Positions 61,571-64,000 of a stretch of DNA of 64,000 nucleotides are shown piece by piece. The DNA lies in contig NZ_JAKGAS010000013.1 of the NCBI RefSeq assembly GCF_021532655.1, forward strand, positions 1 through 64,000. The letters are read 5' to 3'. Numbering within the stretch: the first letter of the stretch is position 1; each line of letters begins with the position of its first letter. Under the pieces are notes generated by a model, which saw nothing but the letters and a program-made list of their open reading frames with translations, ran no database searches and was not told the DNA's origin. A program made the translations under genes and the position numbers. The DNA is from Paraglaciecola algarum (GTDB taxonomy: Bacteria; Pseudomonadota; Gammaproteobacteria; Enterobacterales; Alteromonadaceae).

Positions 61571-63745
61571 TTATTTTGTAATGCCATGGGCTAACAGAGT
61601 AAATGCATATTCTTCCGCGTAGTCTTTTAAACGTCCATACCTGCCTGTGTTGGCAAAATGCCCAGCCCCCATATTTATGCGCATAACCAATAAATTATTA
61701 TCGGTTTTAGTCGCGCGCATTTTAGCAGTCCATTTGGCGGGCTCCCAATAGGTCACTCTAGGGTCATTTAAGCCGCCAGTCACCAACATAGGTGGGTATT
61801 CTCTTGCTTGAATATTGTCATAAGGAGAATAACTTTGAATGAATTGATACACAGATTTATCTTCAATCGGATTCCCCCACTCTTGCCACTCTGGTGGGGT
61901 TAAGGGTAATGTCGCATCTAACATGGTATTAAGTACATCAACAAAAGGCACGCCTAAATTTACCGATCGCCATAAATCAGGCGCTTGGATCACAGCCGCT
62001 CCCATCAACTCACCACCTGCGCTGCGACCTCCAATAGAAATATTTCCTTTAGCTACATATTTTTTATCTATTAGATGTTGAGCTACGTCTATAAAGTCAT
62101 TAAAGGTATTGGTTCTTTTATTTAACTTGCCGTCTAGATACCATTTATAACCCAATTCATCCCCCCCTCTCACATGGGCATAGGCATAAACAAAACCTCG
62201 ATCTAATAAACTCAACCTTAAACTTGAAAAGCTGGGTGACAAACCTAAACCATATGCGCCATACCCATACAAGTATAAAGGATGGTTCTGATCTTTTTTA
62301 AATTCTTGTTTGTACACTAACGTCACTGGCACTTTAACGCCATCCCTTGCAGGTACCATAATGCGCTCAGTGTGATAATCGTTTTTGTTGTATCCTGATG
62401 GTATGGACTTGATTTTTCTTAACGCTAACTTCTGCTCTGAAATTTGATAATCATAGACACTGTCTGGCGTGATCATTGATTCATAGTTGATTCGAACATG
62501 TGTTTGCGAAAATTCTGGGTTGTTGCCTAAACCAACAGCTGCAACACTTTCAGGTAACTGAACATCATAAGGTTCACCTAATTCTGGATATATAGTCACA
62601 GATTCCAATCCATCCACAGATTGATTAACCGCAAGAAACTCTTGGAACACTTGTATATCGGTTAGGTATCGAGCATCTGAGCCTGTAACTAATGTTTGCC
62701 AATGTTTTTGCTCGGGTAAGTTTTCTGGAGTTTTAACTAAGCGAAAATTTACATGAGTATCGTTAGTTAAAATATAAAAATGACCGTTACCATGATCCAC
62801 CACTTTAAGTAATTTATTCTGTGCTCTGTCGCTTAGTTTTATGGGCGCTTGGCTTAGATCATGTAAGTTAAAGGCAAACACTTCATCTTGTACTCGGTCA
62901 CTTGATTTGGAAATCAAATATCTGCCATTACTAGTCACATCAAAACGCAGAAAATAACTATCATCTTCTTCACGGACCAAAACAGTATCTTGTTGCAATG
63001 GGGTGCCAATTTTATGAGTATTGAGGCTGACGGTTTGCCATTTGTCTTTTTGTAGCAGGGTGTAAATAACATGTTGGCTATCATGACTAAAAGTTACTTC
63101 ACCAGCTGAATCTATAATTGTATCATCCAACAATTTATTCGAATTTAAATCAACTATACGGATGACACTTCTTTCACTGCCGTCTGTATCTAGAGTGTAT
63201 GCTAAGTATTGATTATTTGGGCTGATGTCCCACTCTTCAATCGAAAAATACTCATATCCTTGGGCAAGTTTAGTTTCATCTAAAAACACTTCTTCGGTTT
63301 TAGTACCTAACTTTTTGCGCACCCAGGTTTTATAGTTTTCCCCTTCGCGATAAAACCAACGGTATTCGTATCCATTTTTTTGCCAAGGCACCGAAGCGTC
63401 TTGATCATTTTCTCGGCCTTTAAATTCCTCAAACAATGTATTGATTAGTTTTTTATGAGGTTCAATAAAATTTGCATAATATTGATTTTCCGCTTTTAAA
63501 TAAGCAATCACAGCTTGGTCATCAACTTCTGGGTAACCTTGGTCTTTTAACCAGTGATAGTTGTCAACTAAGGTTATGCCATGATACCGAGTTTTATATT
63601 CTTTTACTGGCGCGATAGGAGTCTCATCACCTAACGCTTGAATTCGTTGATAATATATAGATTGTTTAGGTGAATTAGGCGTGCACCCTTGAACGATTGC
63701 CATAATCACTATTCCTGCTATAAATGTTAGATTTACATAAGACAT
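61571..63745 (-). CDS. Exported S9A prolyl oligopeptidase family lipoprotein
   Basis: 724 residues with a lipoprotein signal ending in VQGC (C21). N-terminal beta-propeller (about 90-430) and C-terminal alpha/beta-hydrolase: nucleophile Ser in GGRSAGGELMGA, Asp in GGLNDPRV, His in MGAGHFANTG. Closest in pattern to oligopeptidase B (PtrB), which cleaves after basic residues, but exported here. Divergent from the probable galE gene. Confidence 0.92.
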   Translation of the reverse strand: MSYVNLTFIAGIVIMAIVQGCTPNSPKQSIYYQRIQALGDETPIAPVKEYKTRYHGITLVDNYHWLKDQGYPEVDDQAVIAYLKAENQYYANFIEPHKKLINTLFEEFKGRENDQDASVPWQKNGYEYRWFYREGENYKTWVRKKLGTKTEEVFLDETKLAQGYEYFSIEEWDISPNNQYLAYTLDTDGSERSVIRIVDLNSNKLLDDTIIDSAGEVTFSHDSQHVIYTLLQKDKWQTVSLNTHKIGTPLQQDTVLVREEDDSYFLRFDVTSNGRYLISKSSDRVQDEVFAFNLHDLSQAPIKLSDRAQNKLLKVVDHGNGHFYILTNDTHVNFRLVKTPENLPEQKHWQTLVTGSDARYLTDIQVFQEFLAVNQSVDGLESVTIYPELGEPYDVQLPESVAAVGLGNNPEFSQTHVRINYESMITPDSVYDYQISEQKLALRKIKSIPSGYNKNDYHTERIMVPARDGVKVPVTLVYKQEFKKDQNHPLYLYGYGAYGLGLSPSFSSLRLSLLDRGFVYAYAHVRGGDELGYKWYLDGKLNKRTNTFNDFIDVAQHLIDKKYVAKGNISIGGRSAGGELMGAAVIQAPDLWRSVNLGVPFVDVLNTMLDATLPLTPPEWQEWGNPIEDKSVYQFIQSYSPYDNIQAREYPPMLVTGGLNDPRVTYWEPAKWTAKMRATKTDNNLLVMRINMGAGHFANTGRYGRLKDYAEEYAFTLLAHGITK

Positions 63746-63975
63746 GTTTAACTCCCTTTAATCAGCGTAATACTAGCTAATGTCCCAATACGTGGTGTAA
63801 TGTTTTTCTGACCATAGCAAGCTTTTTTCGTTATACCTATAGTGAGTAGATATTTAACTAATTTTATTTAAGCCTTACACCGATCACCTCATTTTTAGAG
63901 CCTAATATAATTGCTATAAATAGAGGGTAAAAACATGGCATAATTGCCGGCATTTTTTACGACAAGGATATTTAA

Positions 63976-64000
63976 ATGAAGTTAATGGTTACCGGCGGTG
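63976..64000 (+). CDS. Start of a Rossmann-fold gene, probably UDP-glucose 4-epimerase (partial)
   Basis: Only eight codons are inside the window: MKLMVTGG, with AAGGA seven bases before the ATG. This is the start typical of NAD(P)-binding extended SDR proteins such as GalE (MKxLVTGGAGYIG). The product cannot be settled from so little. Confidence 0.4.

Noticed and set aside
1..64000. CRISPR arrays, prophage, tRNA genes, insertion sequences with transposase
   Set aside because: Looked for regular spaced repeats, cloverleaf-type sequences and transposase frames across the window; none was convincing.

Overview
The window is bacterial chromosome of about 40 percent GC. Gene content and order point to a marine gammaproteobacterium of the Alteromonadales, with Paraglaciecola, Glaciecola or a close relative as the best guess. 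Indicators are divergent motY and rnt (the Na+-driven polar flagellar motor), mltF beside purL and tadA, guaBA and xseA together, typical SmrA, YaeQ and DUF2780 proteins, and frequent lipoprotein and Tat signals. It is mostly ordinary core genome with accessory metabolic blocks. I see no phage, plasmid, CRISPR array or intact insertion sequence.

Layout. 1-260: start of a stable-RNA (probably rRNA) operon reading out of the left edge, then a terminator. 316-4449: sugar-acid block (enolase-superfamily enzyme, class II aldolase, Tat-exported Gfo/Idh/MocA oxidoreductase, PhyH dioxygenase). 4586-10609: peroxide defence (ahpF, ahpC, exported katG, oxyR); the first three share an upstream promoter module that is probably the OxyR target. 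10716-16887: two small proteins, a repeat-rich lipoprotein, a Tat-exported SMP-30 protein, motY, rnt, a second 2-Cys peroxiredoxin, bfd behind a Fur-like box, and smrA. 17176-31313: purL, mltF with an apparent AUU start, a 50-residue basic protein, tadA, a PspB-like protein, an acyltransferase, yaeQ, a GNAT enzyme, guaA, guaB and xseA. 32426-38465: nasA-nirD-nirB nitrate assimilation operon with an NtrC/sigma54-type upstream region and a leader terminator that overlaps an ANTAR-type hexaloop hairpin. 38557-42710: TraB/GumN protein, moeA, MATE pump and MOSC protein. 42713-45958: divergent sulfide/persulfide module (persulfide dioxygenase, two YeeE/YedE proteins, a two-cysteine ArsR regulator; TauE/SafE exporter and rhodanese) around a palindromic operator candidate. 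46345-55423: envelope, stress and regulatory genes, including a delta-type carbonic anhydrase paired with an exported glutathione-peroxidase-like protein. 55533-61492: AraC regulator, SemiSWEET, an esterase and GH13 lipoprotein pair, and a sugar porter. 61571-64000: exported prolyl oligopeptidase and the first codons of a probable galE.

Most notable non-coding find: two 263-bp elements of identical length (29650-29912 and 46033-46295). Each has terminal inverted repeats beginning TACCA, is flanked by TAA on both sides, and holds a long imperfect hairpin near its left end whose stem sequence differs between copies while pairing is kept. They look like a non-autonomous mobile element family with a conserved nucleic-acid structure.
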